A stretch of 64,000 nucleotides of DNA from Rhizoctonia solani (taxonomy: Eukaryota > Basidiomycota > Agaricomycetes > Cantharellales > Ceratobasidiaceae), in assembly GCF_016906535.1 (NCBI RefSeq), contig NC_057370.1:1240001-1304000 (forward strand), read 5' to 3'. Position 1 is the stretch's first letter. Each line of letters begins with the position of its first letter. A program made the translations under genes and the position numbers. The notes beneath the pieces were generated by a model. It was not told the DNA's origin, did no database searches, and worked only from the letters and a program-made list of their open reading frames with translations. Shown here one piece after another: positions 12,457 through 27,193 of this stretch.

Positions 12457-13932
12457 ATGTTCACGCTCACTGCATTCCTTGCCCTTCTCGCTGCCCCTGC
12501 TGTGCTCGCTCACCCCATTGAGCACGTTCATGTTGAGCAGCGATCATTGGGCGCCAGGTGGTTTCACGAAGTCGGTCACCCTGCCCATACCCTCTTTGCC
12601 CGTCAGAGCAATTCAACCGCACCCACCCCGGGCTCTCCTAGTAAGTAACACCCTCCCGTTTGGAGCACGGCTTTGTTGACTGTATACATAGACTGGGCAA
12701 AACAATATCCCGCTGGCAAGGCGACTAAAGACACTCTTAAGCCCGAGTGGGTTGATGCATTGAACAAGGCTGTATCGAATGGTCTCATTCCTACCAACGT
12801 TCCAGTCGCCAAACAGAGTGGTGGAGCTGCGCCCTCTTACTCGAACAGTACTGGTAAAATGGACCCAGCCAAGCAGCCTATTTGCTCCAGCTCGTCGCAA
12901 TGCAAGGGTGATGGTCAAATTTACGATGTTCCCGATGGCATTGTCGCATTATCCTTTGATGATGGCCCTCTTCCAGTAAGTAGTCCCTGGAAGTTCTTGG
13001 GCGCAACTAATAAACACCCGAATCAGCCTTCAAAGAAGCTTTATGAATTCCTTCGTCAAAACAACCAAAAGGCCACTCATTTCTATATCGGCAAGTAGAT
13101 GATTTCGCTTTTTCCAATAACCCAATTTAATCGAGTTCAACAGGCCAAAACATTGTTGAGAACTATCAGTTATTGACGGAGGCCTTCGAAGTGAACGGTG
13201 ACGATATCGCGGTCCACACATGGTCACATCGCTACATGACCACGCTCAGTAACGAGGAGGCTTTGGCCGAACTTGCCTGGACTATGCAAATCATTCATGA
13301 TATGACTGGCGGCCGCGTTCCACGTTTCTGGCGCCCACCTTACGGCGACTCGGACAACCGGGTTAGGGCTATTGCTAGAGTATGTTCTAACCTCTAGAAG
13401 CTGTTCTTTATCACTAACAATCAAATAGGAGGTGTTGGGATTGACCACTGTGATCTGGAACGATGACACTAATGACTGGGCGATTACCGAGACGCCTGCT
13501 ACGCAAACCGTTGCTGGTGCCACAAAAATACTGCAGAAGGCTTACAGTGGACCCAAGTCTCCGGGTCTATGCATTCTTGAGCACGAACTTTCAGACCAGT
13601 CCGTCAGCATCTTTATGGACACTTTCCCGTTGATTGCTCAGAACGGCTGGACTGCCAAGTCCATTCCGGATGCCGTTGGTTCTTCCTTCTATCTGAATGC
13701 GGCCGACAATACGAGCCCGGTAACAACCGTTGGAATTGCTCAACCCGTCCCTACTCTTGTTGCAACCACCACCACCACTGCCAGTAATTCTACGAGCAGC
13801 GGAAACTCGAGCAGCGGCTCCGGTTCGAACTCTGGTTCCGAATCGTCTCACTCAGCTGCACTCCCTAATGCTGCTTGGCCAGCATGGCTTAGTTTAGCAG
13901 CGGTGATCCCCATGTCCGTCGCACTATTCTGA
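12457..13932 (+). CDS. chitin deacetylase, GPI-anchored type (polysaccharide deacetylase)
   Basis: Five exons: 12457-12640, 12692-12975, 13027-13090, 13144-13379 and 13429-13932 (423 aa). Residues 1-18 (MFTLTAFLALLAAPAVLA) form a signal peptide. The carbohydrate-esterase 4 domain shows motif 1 LSFDDGP (catalytic Asp and metal Asp), motif 2 HTWSHRYMT (metal His pair) and motif 3 RFWRPPYGD. Downstream are the conserved VIWNDDTNDW and a Ser/Asn/Gly-rich linker, then a terminal hydrophobic tail (WLSLAAVIPMSVALF) typical of GPI attachment. The enzyme converts wall chitin to chitosan at the cell surface, which supports wall remodelling and escape from chitinases. The intron after exon 3 works only with a GC donor (CG|GCAAGT at 13091); the nearby GT gives a stop. 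The catalytic residues are all present. Confidence 0.93.
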
Positions 13933-16088
13933 TCGACTGTAGACGATTTCTCGGTTTAGTATTTTCATTCTGTATCCGTGACGCTTGTTTTGGGTTGAAC
14001 TTTTTCTGTGTCATTTGCTCTTCATCAGGTTACCGACCTGATGGACTTATTTATGCCAACATTTTATGGCTGTGGTGATTGATGTTTTGGACACTGTCTG
14101 TCTCGATATTTTCTTTTTTAATGTGAGATAGGCAGGCATTACTGATGCAGAATAAAATTCACGACTTGATCATTCTTTCACTGTGGTGTGATAAGATCCT
14201 GAAAATCAGTACATCAGTAAAAGGTTCCTTTTGTCAGTAGGATATGGCCTGACAATTACAATATTAGTATGCCTCCCTCAGCATGAATCAGACTATGGAA
14301 GAATTGATACCTAAAATCAGTATGTATTGATCTTGATTTCAGCTCAATTCTCACTTAAACACACCCACTGATTTTCAGCATTATAACCTTGTACAGTGTT
14401 TGGGGTATTTTGCATTGATTGGGCAACAGGAATCATATTTAGCATACAAGAACCTATTCATTTGTGCCATAATTAAAATGCTTATGCATATCAAGGTTTG
14501 GTTATTCATCAGATTACCCCAAGTAGGCACTGCCTCTTCAAGATCTTAAAAGTCGAATGAGTTGGTATACATTCGGTAGTTCTGTGTTTTGGTACTTGAA
14601 ATACCTTGGGTGAATGGAGGCGTGGCTATGATGTGGCTGACTATATGCGTGTAACTCGCAAGCCCACTCGTCTCGTACAGGTGCTCGCTAGAATTCTGGT
14701 TTTTCTATTGTATATTCAAGGTATTTATAAATTATATGAACTACTGTGGCGTGACATCTGTATCATACACTCTGCGCCACACAGCCGCCCTTCCACCCAC
14801 CTTGATGTGATATCAGCGCAATTCGAAGTGAGCAACTATACACAAGCTATGACCTATGACTAAGAGCACCCGGTAAATAACTAGAGTATGACCGATGTAC
14901 AGTTCAAAATTGTGAAGCCTTGAGCAGACACCGCGGTTGTTTTTAGCTCGGATTTAAACTTTATTAAGCCCAGAAGGTAATTTATCTGCCAAGTTGGCGT
15001 GACGTAAGTAGTTTCTCGGGGCTAAATAAGCTACCTTTTTTGATCTGTCGCCGATCAGGAACCTTCTGTCAACCACATCAGTGTTTGGCTCTCGCCAGCT
15101 ATAGACCACTCGGCTTTACGATTATTTGGATTGGAATACACATAGGCATTAGGGAATACTGGTCTATATCGATAGGCAATACAGAGCTCGGGCGACACTT
15201 TTAGAATAGCACAAGATTGAATTCTTTGACAATTTCAATATGGTACGCTGATATTGCTTCCCCTTTGAACCACTTCTGGAATCCGGTGATTGCTAGGTGC
15301 GTGAAAAGGCTAGATAGACACCTAGCGTTGGACCGGTTCGTCAAATCATTCACCCAGTAATCTAACTAACTGGACACCTATCCTCAATATCTAGTGGGTC
15401 CCATTGAAAAGTGCGTGTGTTAAGCATGCGCTAGCCTCGTGTGGTCAACCAAGAGAGTTTTTACACTAGGCTCGCTTCTCTGGTTTTAGTATGGATGGTG
15501 AGAGGTGCGGCTTCAGCTTAGCTTTGTCTGGACCTTGAGCTCGACACCCCGACCTGCATTGGCCATGGAAGCGCCTTTTACCCCTACTCCGACCTTGACT
15601 AATGATATTTGAACTCAACTATGAGTAAGAAACACTATGTAAACCAATTTACAGCTAAATTGCAGTCGCCAATACTCCCAAAATAGGAAAGATCAGCGCT
15701 CCAACGTAAATGAACACTCTGGGTCAGGCGTATGGCATATACCCCAGTAGCATTATCCCGCCCTCGTGCAAGTATATTACCCTTGATCGGTACGATTAAG
15801 TTTTACCTCAGCGTGCAATCCCGAATGTTTCCTGTACAGTATAATGCTGTCACCTTCACCTCCGTAAGAACCTGCCCGCTGCATATGACTTGTGAATTCA
15901 AATGGATAGAGCGAATACAAGTACGATTCAGACCTACTATTTTCTCCACCGGAATGATTTCACAATAGAGGCGGAGTCAAGGGTGGATATTAGAGATCAC
16001 GAGCAGCTTGAGCCTCGAGCTATGATCACAGCAGAATGGAATCAAGTTATGGTACATAGTATTACAATGGTATATGTAGAAGATACGA
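13933..16088. other. long AT-rich gene-poor interval
   Basis: About 2.1 kb between the chitin deacetylase and the first HSL hydrolase. It looks AT-rich around 14150-14600, and no open frame with recognisable content was found on either strand. No clear terminal repeats are visible by eye. Confidence 0.45.
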
Positions 16089-17497
16089 CTACAGCCTTTG
16101 AATCCAATCTACAATATTTTTGAGGGTATTGCTACGTTCCGGTTCCCACAAAGGCAGGCATACAAAGTCGTGAATAGCGTCTGCAACCTCATCGTACACA
16201 AACGATTCTTTGGGTATATCAACTGCCATCCGCTCCTGAAGAGTTCTTATGGCATCAAGTAAAGTTTCGCCTCCTCCGCCTACAACATAGCAGGGCGGGA
16301 ACCCACTGAACATACCCTGAACGACCTCGGGACTCATCTCTAACGAACCAGGGGCAACGTATGGGTTTTGCCGAGCATCTTGTACGGAAATATTCCCAAG
16401 CAGAGAGCGAAGGCCATACTGGCCCATTGATTCTGGATCTATCTGGGGACGAACAAAGTCGCTCTTTGAGTTTTCGAAAGCCACACTATTGGGTGCTCCA
16501 TAGTGTGTTCCAGTAGGGTCCGCCCAGGGCGAGAACAAAATAAGGCCACCCGGTGCACCCATCCCGAGCTCGGGGTGATCGCGTAGATAGCGGACTAGAG
16601 ATTGTGCAATATTTCCGCCAGCGCTGTCCCCACTAATGAATACGTTCTGCGGTTTGAAACCAAGAGTGCGTGTAAGATAGAGGTATCCCGCAAGTGTGTC
16701 AAGGAGTGCCGTCGGAAACGGTCCATTCGTATGTTGTGGATTGGAAGCAGAGAGGCGGTATTCGATCGATATTGTACGAGTGAAAGTCGTGTGACCGTAC
16801 TCTAGGAAACCACGAGGGATATAAGAAGTCAGGTCTTCTGGATGAGCCGTACCCATCTAATTGTGGAGAAACGTCAAGCAAAGGACATTCACAGGGAAAT
16901 GTGCTTAGGCTTACCACAAAGGCCCCTCCATGTATGTGCATCAGTACTTTCTCTCCGTCGTGCGCAAGAGGAATTTCAGCCCCAGCCCCCCATCGTCCGT
17001 AACCATAAGCTGGAATGCGCACAGACTCTGTACTACAAGCATCTGCGAACCGTTTGACTTCTCCTACAATGAGATTGGAGGGGACTTTGTCGAGCCAGAT
17101 AAAACGAGTGCCATTGCAGTCCCGCGAGGGGACCTCCTTTGTAGGATCTCGCCCACGAAAGTCTCCTGTTTCCATCGGCATTTCTTCATGAAAGTAGGTT
17201 TTAGATAATAGGAATAAAATAGTTGTAGGATAGTTTACCTATCAGTTCTCGGAGAATATTGACCGCAAGCGTCTTCTTCAAAGTCCAAGAGGGACGAGGT
17301 CGGTCCGCACCTATGGAGTAAAGCAAGATCCAGAATGGAACCTTGGCAATAACGGTAGTAACTTTGGATCCAACATAGAGCGACCGGAATGGTTCAGTAT
17401 GAATTAGCTTGGCCATAGATATTAGGGGGGAAGAGCTATGCTGGTCAAGAGTACCAGGCAGAGGTTTAAAAGGGCTGGGGCTGATTTCCGAACTCAT
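16089..17497 (-). CDS. alpha/beta hydrolase, HSL/arylacetamide-deacetylase family (copy 1)
   Basis: Exons 17497-17239, 17165-16915 and 16856-16089 join in phase (425 aa; 398 aa if translation starts at the second Met, 17416, which aligns better with the paralogues). An N-terminal hydrophobic segment (VTTVIAKVPFWILLYSIG) suggests membrane anchoring. The oxyanion motif HGGAF, the nucleophile elbow GDSAGG and the C-terminal His in AIHDFV are all visible, as expected for the hormone-sensitive-lipase family of carboxylesterases. Two more copies lie at 44370 and 62249 with introns at the same two places. The substrate is unknown. The first intron donor here is a normal GT (ATAG|GTAAAC). Confidence 0.88.
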
Positions 17498-18607
17498 GGT
17501 GCTTTCTCTAAATTGGTAATTTATTTGGTGGTGTAACTCAAAGCGCAGAGATGTTTCCCGCGCGTACGCCCACGGAGTTTTGGTATTCTCACAATCTGAA
17601 ACCTCCCAAATACAGTACTGAAGGAGTATTACACGCACATCACAATTAAAGGGGATTACGTTAGATGAATGTTACTCAGCGCTACTTTGATTACCAGGTG
17701 CTCAGCCGCCACCCCGTGATGCCGCTTATTTGCTTATTGCAGGGGTATGCGGCAAGGAAGGGTGTGCGACGCGACTCTATCTACAGTGCGTCGCATTGAT
17801 CGGGTTTACGAATTCAGGCATCTGCGGAAGATACGATCCCAAAAACTAATGGGCTTATAATTCGAGTCCAGCTAATACTAACCTACATGTGCACTCGCCT
17901 AGGAAGTATAGGTATATGGCCCTGGTCGGTATACTTACTAGATATAGATGCTATTGTGAAGCTTCTTTTTCACACCATTGCCTAGGGGAATTTTATAAAT
18001 CAAATATAGCCGAATCACCGACATGATCGCAGCTGCTTTAGGATATTTTCCCGACGATTCTTATTCACCCTTATATTCGTTATATCACACTATCATCGGT
18101 ACACAGAGATACGCATTAGCATTAACATGTAGCGTTCGGCCCAACGGCTAAGTAATAGTAATGCAAGCGCAACAATCACACCCAACCCTTCGGTAATAAA
18201 CCCCAGATAATACCAGTGCGGAGTGTCAGGATGTTGGCATAAGCAAGTCGGTCTAGTTTCTCCGCCCGATATGAAAGGCACACGGAAGTTACTGTTCAAA
18301 TGATCCTGGCAATCATCCCGCTTGGCAGCGATAATTTTGGCGAGCTCGCGGTTGGGAAACCCTGCACATGGCAAGAATCGGCAGCTATATGCGGGCCGCT
18401 CGGTGTTCGGCTATAGGTTCAACATCCAAGTGAGCATATGCGCTCGGGCAGTATATGCATTGCGCAATTCAATCTTCAATGACTCTTATGTATGCACTTG
18501 AAGGTATAAAATGAGTTGAAGGGCTGCGATTTCAGACATCGGCAGCTATTAGTCGTATCCACTTAACTACTCTTCGAGCACTTTCAGACTTACTTTTCAT
18601 TCTCAAG
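17498..18607. other. intergenic region
   Basis: About 1.1 kb. A minus-strand open frame at 18093-18374 has one hydrophobic helix (LGVIVALALLLLS) but no homology I can name and no convincing gene context. The right end is the promoter of the expansin-like gene. Confidence 0.4.
18505..18512 (+). promoter_or_regulatory. TATA box of the expansin-like gene
   Basis: TATAAAAT about 100 bp upstream of the start codon at 18608, a good match to a strong core promoter, as is common for secreted-protein genes. Confidence 0.5.
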
Positions 18608-19517
18608 ATGATGTTCAACAAGATCGTTGCTGTTGTCACCGCTGTTGTTGGCGCTAGCTCCTTGTTGGCTGGTGTAGCTGCCCTACCCACCAACATCACC
18701 GAGTCTGCGGTTGGAGCGCGCTCGATCAACCCTGCCGGTAACCACGTCGGACAAGTACGTAGCCCTTCACTTATCGAGTTGGCTCAACTGACAGTCATAT
18801 CCACTATAGTTGACTTACTGTATGCAATAGCTTCAAAGCAGTACTCATATACATAGCTAACCCTTTAATAGTCGATATTGGTCTTGGCGCTTGTGGCTGG
18901 CGGAACGTAAGTATCATTTCTGTCACAATAAATAACCATTATTAATTATCTCCTTTCATACAGACGAACACTGAATGTAAGAAGGTTGTAATATGATCGT
19001 TAGGCCTCAGTATTAAATTACCTTGACACAGGGGTTGCTGCCATCTCTCACGAGCTCTACGACAACTGGCCAGGCTACACCGGTAGGTTAAATACTTTAC
19101 CGCATTTGGATATTCTTTACTAAGCACTTGTGTTTAGGTGGAAACCCCAACAATAACCCTGTGTAAGTAGCCTTGTCGAGCTAATAAAACCAATACGGTG
19201 TCTAATATCCGGAATAGCTGCACCACTCCCCACACTGCTGACATCACCTGTGAGTATTGGATCGAGCAAATTTAGCGGTATCGCATACTCATAAATTCGT
19301 ATCAAGACGGCGGCAAGACCATCCGTGTCGGAATCGTCGACCGTTGCGAAGGCTGCGCTCTCTGGGACGTCGATCTTTCGCCTTCTGCCTTCCAACAGGT
19401 GCCGTACTTTCCCGAGTTTTTCGATCCATCAAAAAAACTGACTTTGCTTTGTAAACAACCCAGTTTGCTCCGTTGGCTTCCGGTCGTCTCTATGGTGCTA
19501 CGTGGCACTTCAACTAA
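18608..19517 (+). CDS. secreted expansin-like protein (RlpA-like double-psi beta-barrel)
   Basis: Nine exons join in phase: 18608-18754, 18810-18819, 18872-18906, 18964-18976, 19032-19082, 19138-19162, 19218-19249, 19307-19398 and 19464-19517, giving only 152 aa. The signal peptide is the first ~26 residues (VVTAVVGASSLLAGVAALP). The mature part has the EG45/RlpA barrel hallmarks: LTYFDIGLGACGW, a conserved Asn-rich loop GGNPNNNPVC, GIVDRCEGCALWDVDLSP and the final GRLYGATWHF. The Cys pairs fit the family's disulfides and the Asp in VDRC is the conserved core residue. Such proteins bind or loosen wall polysaccharides and are expanded in plant-associated fungi. Exons 2 and 4 are 10 and 13 nt long. 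An in-frame Met one codon on (18611) is an alternative start. Confidence 0.88.
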
Positions 19518-19990
19518 AGACTCGCACGCTATTGCGGGTCACGTCGGTGTAAAATCGGGCTGGCTGTAGAATTTTAGATTTAGATTGTGTAAATGTACTA
19601 GATGAAGTAGAGTATGTACAATCTGATTTTGTTACCTCTTTTTAACTTCAACCCTAGCGAGTGATGACGACCTGAACTCTGAAATCGCTATGAGTTTGCC
19701 TGTAGACCGATAAAACTGGCTTGGTGATTGACCAAGGTGTAAATCTAACCTTTGCCCTGTCACCGGGCGATCATCGGTTGGGACTTGAAAGTAAGTTGTA
19801 TGCGCAACTACTTTTCGCAACATTTTGAAATTCAGCTCGCCGCATATACACAGCCTAGCCCATCGAATTGTATTAACATTACCACTAGAACCAATACACG
19901 TCTACCTCTAAAGGAATTTATCTATACGAATGTCAAATAAAAAAAAAATAGTCTACACGGATCCTGCCTAACCTGATCCAATCCAAGAAA
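19518..19990. other. intergenic gap
   Basis: Convergent gap between the expansin-like gene and the F-box gene. It holds an A-run at about 19941-19949 and nothing else of note. Confidence 0.4.
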
Positions 19991-21310
19991 TTAGAACGAA
20001 ATAAGAGTACCGCGTGAGTCTACAGTCTTGATGCCCAACTTGGAACATCGTTGGGAGAATGTGGTCAAGTAGTTCTCGACCTGAGGCGGTATCGATTGGG
20101 ATGCCGAATACCCGCCAATCATCTCATCGTCCAGGAACCGAATAGTCTTGAGTTTGGGGAACGAGCCTCCGATAAGCATGTCCAAGTGCGAGTCTAGGTA
20201 TTCTAGCGCGGCCCGACCGGCTTGACCTGCCTCGAACGAGGCCATGAGCAAGTCGGGGGCAACAGTCCTGAGTCCAACAGTCTCAACCTTGTCCATCGCG
20301 CACAGAGGCGGGGTCCATGACACGGGATACACAATCTCCCTAAGCGCCGTACACTTTTCGAGAAGCTCGACCAAAGGAGCGACGGGCGCGAACCGTTCGT
20401 CGTCTCGTATGTCGAGCGACTCGAGTCGAGGCCCGTGGATCTCGAAAAATTGGCGAAGCGCGGCGGTATTGATTGCCACGTTTCCTCCGAAATGGAACGT
20501 TCCGATGAGAGTGAGGTGGGTAAGAGAGGGCAGGTCAGCGGTCGTGAGGAGTGGCAGCGTGTCTGCGCCGCGTATCTCGGCCAGACGGAGTGTCAGGGAT
20601 TTCAGGGAGGGTATGTTGGCCGGTACCGGTGTAGGCGGTGCGGGAAGCGAACGGCCCGTTCGAGCGCCGGGGTTACATCCTCGTAAATAGAGTGTGTCGA
20701 GATTCGGCAAGGCTTCGACAAGAGTTCGAACGTCGGCCGTAGATGGGTATGCTTCGCCCGTCCAGCCGATAGCTCTGAGGGACTCGTGGGCCGCGAGAGC
20801 AGCCAAGACATCGGTTGCTACACCGCCTGCACCCGACAGTAGACCGACCTCGTATGTGACGAGGCGAGGGCAGGAGGCGATGATACGTGCGACCCCGATC
20901 GCGTGCGCTGGGCGGACCGTCGAACCCGTCCATTGGGTTGCAAATGCGATTTTCAGCGTGCGGACCCACCGGCCGATGTGCTCGTGTGATACGAAATCTG
21001 CGAAACTGTCGACCGATTCAACCGACTTGAGTGTGATGTTTTCGAGAACATATTCTTCGACTAATGAGTGGAATAGACGCGATGTTGCGTTGAGATGTCG
21101 ACGGGTTGAAAGTCCAAGCGCTCGTGCTTCTTGTTCAGAGCTTGTGCATTCAAAAGGACTGGATTCCGTGGGGTCTGATAACAAGGGCAAAGAGGGTGCA
21201 GTCAAGGTAGCAAAGTAGAAAATATGACGCAAGATTTCTTCGGGGAGACGAGGGGTGATAGACATGATGGTAGCAGGAAGTTGGCAGGCGTTGGTTTGGT
21301 TGCGGGGCAT
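19991..21310 (-). CDS. F-box-like protein with leucine-rich body, single exon
   Basis: Uninterrupted frame of 439 aa, unusual in this intron-rich window. Near the N-terminus TPRLPEEILRHIFYFATL matches an F-box core. The remainder has degenerate Leu-rich segments (IPSLKSLTLRLAEI, LPSLTHLTLIGTF, LESLDIRDDE) of the kind used for substrate recognition in basidiomycete F-box proteins. The likely role is an SCF ubiquitin-ligase adaptor; the target is unknown. The start at 21310 gives MPRNQTNACQ; a second Met at 21265 (MSITPRLPEE) lies immediately before the F-box and may be the true start. It is unrelated in detail to the F-box gene at 3745-5218, and its C-terminus lacks a hydrophobic tail. Confidence 0.82.
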   Translation of the reverse strand: MPRNQTNACQLPATIMSITPRLPEEILRHIFYFATLTAPSLPLLSDPTESSPFECTSSEQEARALGLSTRRHLNATSRLFHSLVEEYVLENITLKSVESVDSFADFVSHEHIGRWVRTLKIAFATQWTGSTVRPAHAIGVARIIASCPRLVTYEVGLLSGAGGVATDVLAALAAHESLRAIGWTGEAYPSTADVRTLVEALPNLDTLYLRGCNPGARTGRSLPAPPTPVPANIPSLKSLTLRLAEIRGADTLPLLTTADLPSLTHLTLIGTFHFGGNVAINTAALRQFFEIHGPRLESLDIRDDERFAPVAPLVELLEKCTALREIVYPVSWTPPLCAMDKVETVGLRTVAPDLLMASFEAGQAGRAALEYLDSHLDMLIGGSFPKLKTIRFLDDEMIGGYSASQSIPPQVENYLTTFSQRCSKLGIKTVDSRGTLISF

Positions 21311-21802
21311 TATATGTTAGCAACTAGTCACTTGTAATTTATGGCGGGTCTGCGAAATCCGATTAGTGGGCGGACAGTCATCGGATAGCGAGGGGGGGGG
21401 GTAGGGTGTTCAACCGGTACGATGCGGGGGTAAGAGTGTGGGGAATTTTGGAATGGCGACACCTGGCGTGATGATTAGCTCCCTATCGGATTTAGAAAGA
21501 GGCAATACTGGGGATTATGGTAGCTTATTCTGTAGATTGGCCCTATCATATCTATTCACGGGGTAAAGTAATTAACAGGCTGGATTGACTTTATCGGACG
21601 AAGGTTATTGCACCGCACGATGATTCTAATGATTCCAAGAACCACACTTATTGCAACGCTTGTAGTTTAAACATGCCTGACGTAATCGACGTAAACCTCC
21701 ACCATTGCGTCAATCGGAAAGGTGATTAAATAGCCAAAAGCCCACGGGTATGCATATAGATATTTTCTATGCTTATAAACCAGCAATATACTAGTGTACA
21801 GA
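21311..21802. other. intergenic gap with a G-run
   Basis: A run of nine or more G lies near 21391-21401. No coding structure is visible. It separates the F-box gene start from the 3' end of the STIMATE-like gene. Confidence 0.4.
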
Positions 21803-23084
21803 CTATACGTCTGCCTCTGGAGTGTGCGCTCGCTTGACACTGCTCGTCATAAACCAGGTCTCGGATGTGGTCGCGCTTAGTCGAGGTCGAGGACTCGTCT
21901 GTCCTGGTGAAGAACTCCGACCACTGCCCGAGGGCTTGGCATCCTCATCGTCCCAAGGCCAGTTCGAAACCTCTGGAAGGTCGCCCCGTCGCTTGGCTTT
22001 CCCCTTTGCCTCTTTTCCTTGCACCGAGTGGTACCCTGTACCAGGAGGAGTCGGCAATGGCGAGGGAGACGGCGGAGGAGAAGAGGCTTCCTTTTTTCCT
22101 CTAGGAGTTGTGCTGCCATCGTCGGATTCGGAATGTCTCGAGTCCATAAAACGGTCCTGCTCTTCGGTATTTGAAATGGACGATATAGGCAAGGTTGGAG
22201 ACTTGTCCTTTAGCTTGACGATCGAATCGATCAACCAGAACTGAAGGACATTCATCACAATAGGAAACAGACCCATTACGCTGTAAAATAGAGACAATGA
22301 GTAGGTATAATTCGAACGTGCGAGATGGGCTTACAAAACAACTTGGATCGACGCGTCCCCGTCGGTCCAGCTAAGCAGCCAGTCGCCTATTGTGAATAGC
22401 CCAGGCCATACCGCAAAGAGGGCAACGACCGAGAGCTTCATGAGAAGCAGGGCGGTCACGTAAACTGTGGCCTATAAGATGTGTAATTAATGACTACATA
22501 CTCATAACGAATTCAAAGGCAACGTACCTGTCGCAACCAGTAGACCTTGCTAGGAGGTACACCTCCATAGTCTCCCGAGCGGAACCCTTTTAATTTGAGT
22601 TTGGTAGCCAAGAGCCACGTCCCAGAGTGGAGGAATGCATATATCAAACCAACACCAACAGTAGTATCGACCAAGACGTTGAGAAAATACAATGTGCACG
22701 GATTGTTGGAGCTGTGGTGCGCAACCAAATCGGAGATGAAAACATTCGAAAAATGAATGAATATTTGGCCGACTATTTGTTTTGATATGTCGAATATCCT
22801 GTTTTGAATCTTAGCCCACCGCAAAGTGCGGGTTGAGAGTCAACGTACCAGATGCGCCATGGTCTCCTCGGGCTTTCGTGGTTACGTTTCCATACGAGAC
22901 TTAGTATAACAAATATACCCATAAGGCCTTGGACAACGAGGGCTGTAGGACCCAATAGTCGACATCGTTTGACGTCGGTAGGAGGTATAGGAAGTGGGAT
23001 GGCAGGCGAGGTAGATGATGGGTCCGAGGACGTTATAGTGGCCGTAGCAACTTCGGCCAATATGGACCGGGCATTGGCAAACAT
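21803..23084 (-). CDS. STIMATE/TMEM110-family multipass membrane protein
   Basis: Exons 23084-22849, 22798-22528, 22471-22335 and 22280-21803 join in phase (373 aa). The signature of the family is clear: GPTALVVQGLMGIFVILSLV, then RRPWRIWIFDISKQIVGQ, ISDLVAHHSSNNPC and LYFLNVLVDTTVGVGLIY. About five membrane helices follow one another, ending in VMGLFPIVMNVLQFWLI. A long cytosolic tail is rich in Ser/Pro with SP sites. Animal STIMATE sits in the ER and helps STIM1 at ER-plasma membrane junctions, and the fungal relatives are vacuolar/ER membrane proteins of uncertain role. An in-frame Met at 23216 would add 44 residues; I prefer 23084, where family similarity begins. It is divergent from SEC18 with 213 bp between start codons. 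Confidence 0.85.
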
Positions 23085-23297
23085 TAGAGAATGACTAGCA
23101 GCGATACAAGTATGAGATACGGTGTGCGATGGTGGCCCTTGGTGGGCAGCCGAAGCTTGGCCCAGGCTCCGGATTGGCGTGATGACAAATCCCCAAGGAC
23201 CTCTCATTAGTCGCACCGCAAATCACGTGTATCATTGCTGACACGACCCACCACAACTCGGATACGCCCTAGACAAGTAGACTGTGTATTGAATAGA
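23085..23297. promoter_or_regulatory. shared bidirectional promoter region, STIMATE-like gene / SEC18
   Basis: Only 213 bp separate the two start codons of divergent genes, so both promoters must lie here or within the 5' ends. No classic TATA is evident. Confidence 0.4.
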
Positions 23298-26367
<3,070 letters not shown>

Positions 26368-27193
26368 ATCGTACATGTGGGCGGGACTTGTATTTGTAAT
26401 GTATTAGGATTAGCAATCAACATCTTTAGACAAGATGAGATGACTATGTGTCATTATGTTGACCAAAAGGACACCGGAGATGAGTTCCCGTACGGTAATC
26501 TATGATCCGCTGTCTGTGAGTAGGCACACCTCTCGAGTAGCCTTGTCCTACGGTACTTGAACCTGCGTCCAGATGGTGCAAATGTGAGCGTGGGAACCGG
26601 AAATCACTTTGGGATTACATCGGCTCGGATGCGGGCGGGGCTCGGAGTCGATTTCAAGTCTTGGTCATAGTTATTTCATGGACTTCTCGTTGGGGTAAAC
26701 ATGACGAGGTTGACGGGTACGGCGCGCTTGTGACCTTTTGCCATGGTACAGGCACCTATGCTCAAGGCACAAGTGATATTAATCTCGGGAGTCGAGCAGT
26801 GAACCATGTGAGCCCCTGCTCAACTCGATTGGTGCGGTACTGCCGCAAAAGCCGATTTACACATGCTTGATTTCAGATGATTCAGCTGATTCCAGATCCA
26901 AGACTCGTCGGGTGTTCGGCTCATCTCATCTCCGCATTGTGCCCGGTTCCACTTAAAAGACTAAGGGATACTGAGAACATTCTCGTGCGACCTCCCCAGC
27001 CTCTCATAGGACCACATCAGTGTTTTCTTTGTCTGCCCTCCTCCTCTTTCCTGGTACTTTGGCTTATAGAATTTTAGCCCGGGTGAGTGACAATGCTCTT
27101 GCCGTACACACACCTCTCAACGACCTCAGGTGCAATATCGCATCAGAACACAACATTTTGCGCTTCATAGTTCCATTCCCGGACGATTCGACA
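26368..27193. other. intergenic / 5' leader of GTP cyclohydrolase II
   Basis: About 0.8 kb. The RIB1 reading frame stays open upstream to 27020, but conserved sequence begins only well inside the gene, so 27194 is the likelier start. No other gene is seen. Confidence 0.4.

Noticed and set aside
12013..12531. 172-aa minus-strand frame opposite the chitin deacetylase start
   Set aside because: It overlaps the signal-peptide exon and TATA region of a well-supported gene and has no domain.
13933..16088. AT-rich gap considered as a possible transposon remnant
   Set aside because: No terminal repeats, target-site duplication or transposase-like sequence could be found by eye.
18093..18374. Minus-strand open frame with one hydrophobic helix (93 aa)
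   Set aside because: No homology, no splice or promoter context, and upstream of an opposite-strand gene; likely chance.
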